Positions 62,735 to 64,000 of a stretch of DNA of 64,000 nucleotides are shown piece after piece. The DNA is taken from contig CM060305.1 in the NCBI GenBank assembly GCA_030674185.1, positions 163,560,210 to 163,624,209 of the forward strand, given 5' to 3'. The position numbers and the translations under genes were made by a program. How positions within the stretch are numbered: the first letter of the stretch is position 1; the number at the start of each line of letters is the position of its first letter. The notes beneath the pieces were generated by a model that saw only the letters and a program-made list of their open reading frames with translations, was not told the DNA's origin and searched no databases. This stretch comes from Monoplex corrugatus. Its lineage: Eukaryota > Mollusca > Gastropoda > Littorinimorpha > Ranellidae.

Positions 62735-63100
62735 AGACTGGATGGAGGCGGCTCAAAGGAGGGAACACCATGGCCAAGCCGGACAAAAGTTAATGGGGGA
62801 AGGGGAGGACAGGGGGGTCTACTGTAGTCCAAGTAACCTCTGGGGGTACAAAACTGACCACAGGTGGCTAGGCTGAGGATCAGAAACCCTTCGGTGGTCA
62901 CACCAACCCAGTCAGACAAAGAGCTGGGCAAATATGATCCTAAGCTGGCTCTGACAGACCCAGAAGGTCTCAAAGAAGCCTTGTTGATACTGCGAGTGAG
63001 AATATCTTTTTTGATCTTCTGGGAACTGACCAACTGGGAGTTAATAATTTCTTTATAAAGTCCACTGTATCTACTACCCATGAACACTTCTACCCTATCA
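62735..63100. other. Unidentified GC-richer block
   Basis: Balanced, codon-like composition unlike the A/T-rich surroundings. Minus frame open 63087-62725 and plus frame open 62864-63058, but neither translation resembles a protein I recognise and there is no clear splice pair. Could be an old repeat remnant or an exon of unknown gene. Confidence 0.25.
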
Positions 63101-63470
63101 TAAATTGAATAAATGATCCATACTGGACATGCTGATTTTTAATAGATAAATTTGTTAAGAAAGATCTTTGTTATATGTTAAAATGCTTTTTAGTGAAGAC
63201 ATTCCTTCCACAGTCACATGACTTTACTCAAACAGAACTCTTTCAACAGAGCCTATATAGTAATAGTTACTTCAAACATGCACACTAACACATACAGTGA
63301 TACACACATAGGTATGTATCATTACGCACACATATTATACATATCAACACATGCACACAAACACAAAGAAAAACAGAGAAGAGATGTTTACATTTTACAG
63401 TTTTCGTTGAATTACATGTGCAGTTTTAATAATGTTATTCCAAAATTATGCTTTGATCAGGACCACTGCT

Positions 63471-63507
63471 TGCGTGCGTGCGTGCGCGCGCGTGCGTGTG
63501 TGTGTGT
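63471..63507. repeat. (GTGC)n/(GC)n microsatellite
   Basis: Short alternating GC and GT units. Confidence 0.93.
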
Positions 63508-64000
63508 AGATCTGAAAGTATGCATCATTGCATGTGTGCACCTGTGTAAGAGACTAAGTGTGTGACTTCCTTGACTGATTTATTCCTTATCACACTTTGT
63601 GTTGAGATTGAAGACCTGCACATGTATCTGATCATAAACAAGTTACACATTCAATGAATGATCTGATCTCTGCAACTTCTGTGGTTTTAAGAACTACCAC
63701 TGGTGAGATTATGCTTGGCTGATCTTTCTTTCTCTATTATTTAGTATCATTCAGTATCAATGCCTGCTCAAATTATCTCTTGCTTGTGCCTGAATTGTCA
63801 CTGATGGTCACAACTTGGAACTAAATCATGCTTCTTATATTTCGAGTCTGAGCCAGGCAGTGGTATGTCTTGTCAGCCAAAAATTCACGAGTCCACAGCC
63901 TTTTCACCCATCAGGGCCACAAAATCTGCAACTAATACTTCTCAATCATTCAACTAAGCAGTAGTACTAATCAGTACAAGGGTTCCATTTCTATTGTTAC

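Larger units (their letters stand above)
53398..64000 (-). other. Smurf: Smurf first intron (at least 10.6 kb) or 5' region
   Basis: Acceptor side TTTTACAG at 53405-53398. No sequence able to encode the missing start exon was seen, so the intron probably continues past 64000. Contains repeat B copy 3, MITE copy 5, repeat A copy 2, an RTE fragment and microsatellites. 54840-56150, 56900-59030 and 60960-62150 have no recognised feature; 55260-55480 and 62735-63100 are GC-richer but unidentified. Confidence 0.7.

Overview
This is a eukaryotic, intron-rich, CpG-poor window crowded with (CA)n/(GT)n, (GA)n and poly-G runs, tRNA-derived SINE-like repeats and non-LTR retrotransposon pieces. The protein sequence and repeat style suggest a lophotrochozoan, most likely a mollusc (perhaps a gastropod). 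This placement is inference; no rRNA or mitochondrial marker is present to prove it.

One host gene is recognisable and fills most of the window on the minus strand: a Smurf-type HECT E3 ubiquitin ligase (single invertebrate orthologue of SMURF1/SMURF2). Twelve internal coding exons can be placed to the base, all with GT/AG borders and matching phases: 53397-53359, 51757-51649, 40502-40369, 31856-31688, 20140-20057, 16799-16516, 14304-14220, 6511-6341, 5952-5802, 4828-4725, 4193-4079 and 3277-3099. They total 1,624 nt (about 541 codons): C2 domain, three WW domains, and the first part of the HECT domain. The first exon (start codon) was not found and is probably beyond 64000; the HECT C-lobe with the catalytic Cys lies beyond position 1.

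The rest is intron. Retrotransposons: an RTE/BovB-like LINE with an unbroken 807-codon endonuclease plus reverse transcriptase frame runs off the left edge (1-2423, same strand as the host gene); a 5'-truncated L2/CR1-like LINE with a 506-codon open RT frame sits at 47.3-49.25 kb; several LINE 3' fragments (22.4, 27.1, 29.3, 49.3, 59.3 kb) share characteristic trinucleotide tails. Short elements: five copies of a TTAA-flanked nested-palindrome MITE (piggyBac-like by its ends), four copies of dispersed repeat A and several copies of tRNA-headed SINE-like repeat B. There are also minisatellites, an identical 59-bp tandem duplication, and a ~550-bp block repeated on both sides of exon 4. No second host gene, structural RNA gene or CRISPR array is supported. 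Most short open frames are translations of CA/GT microsatellites.
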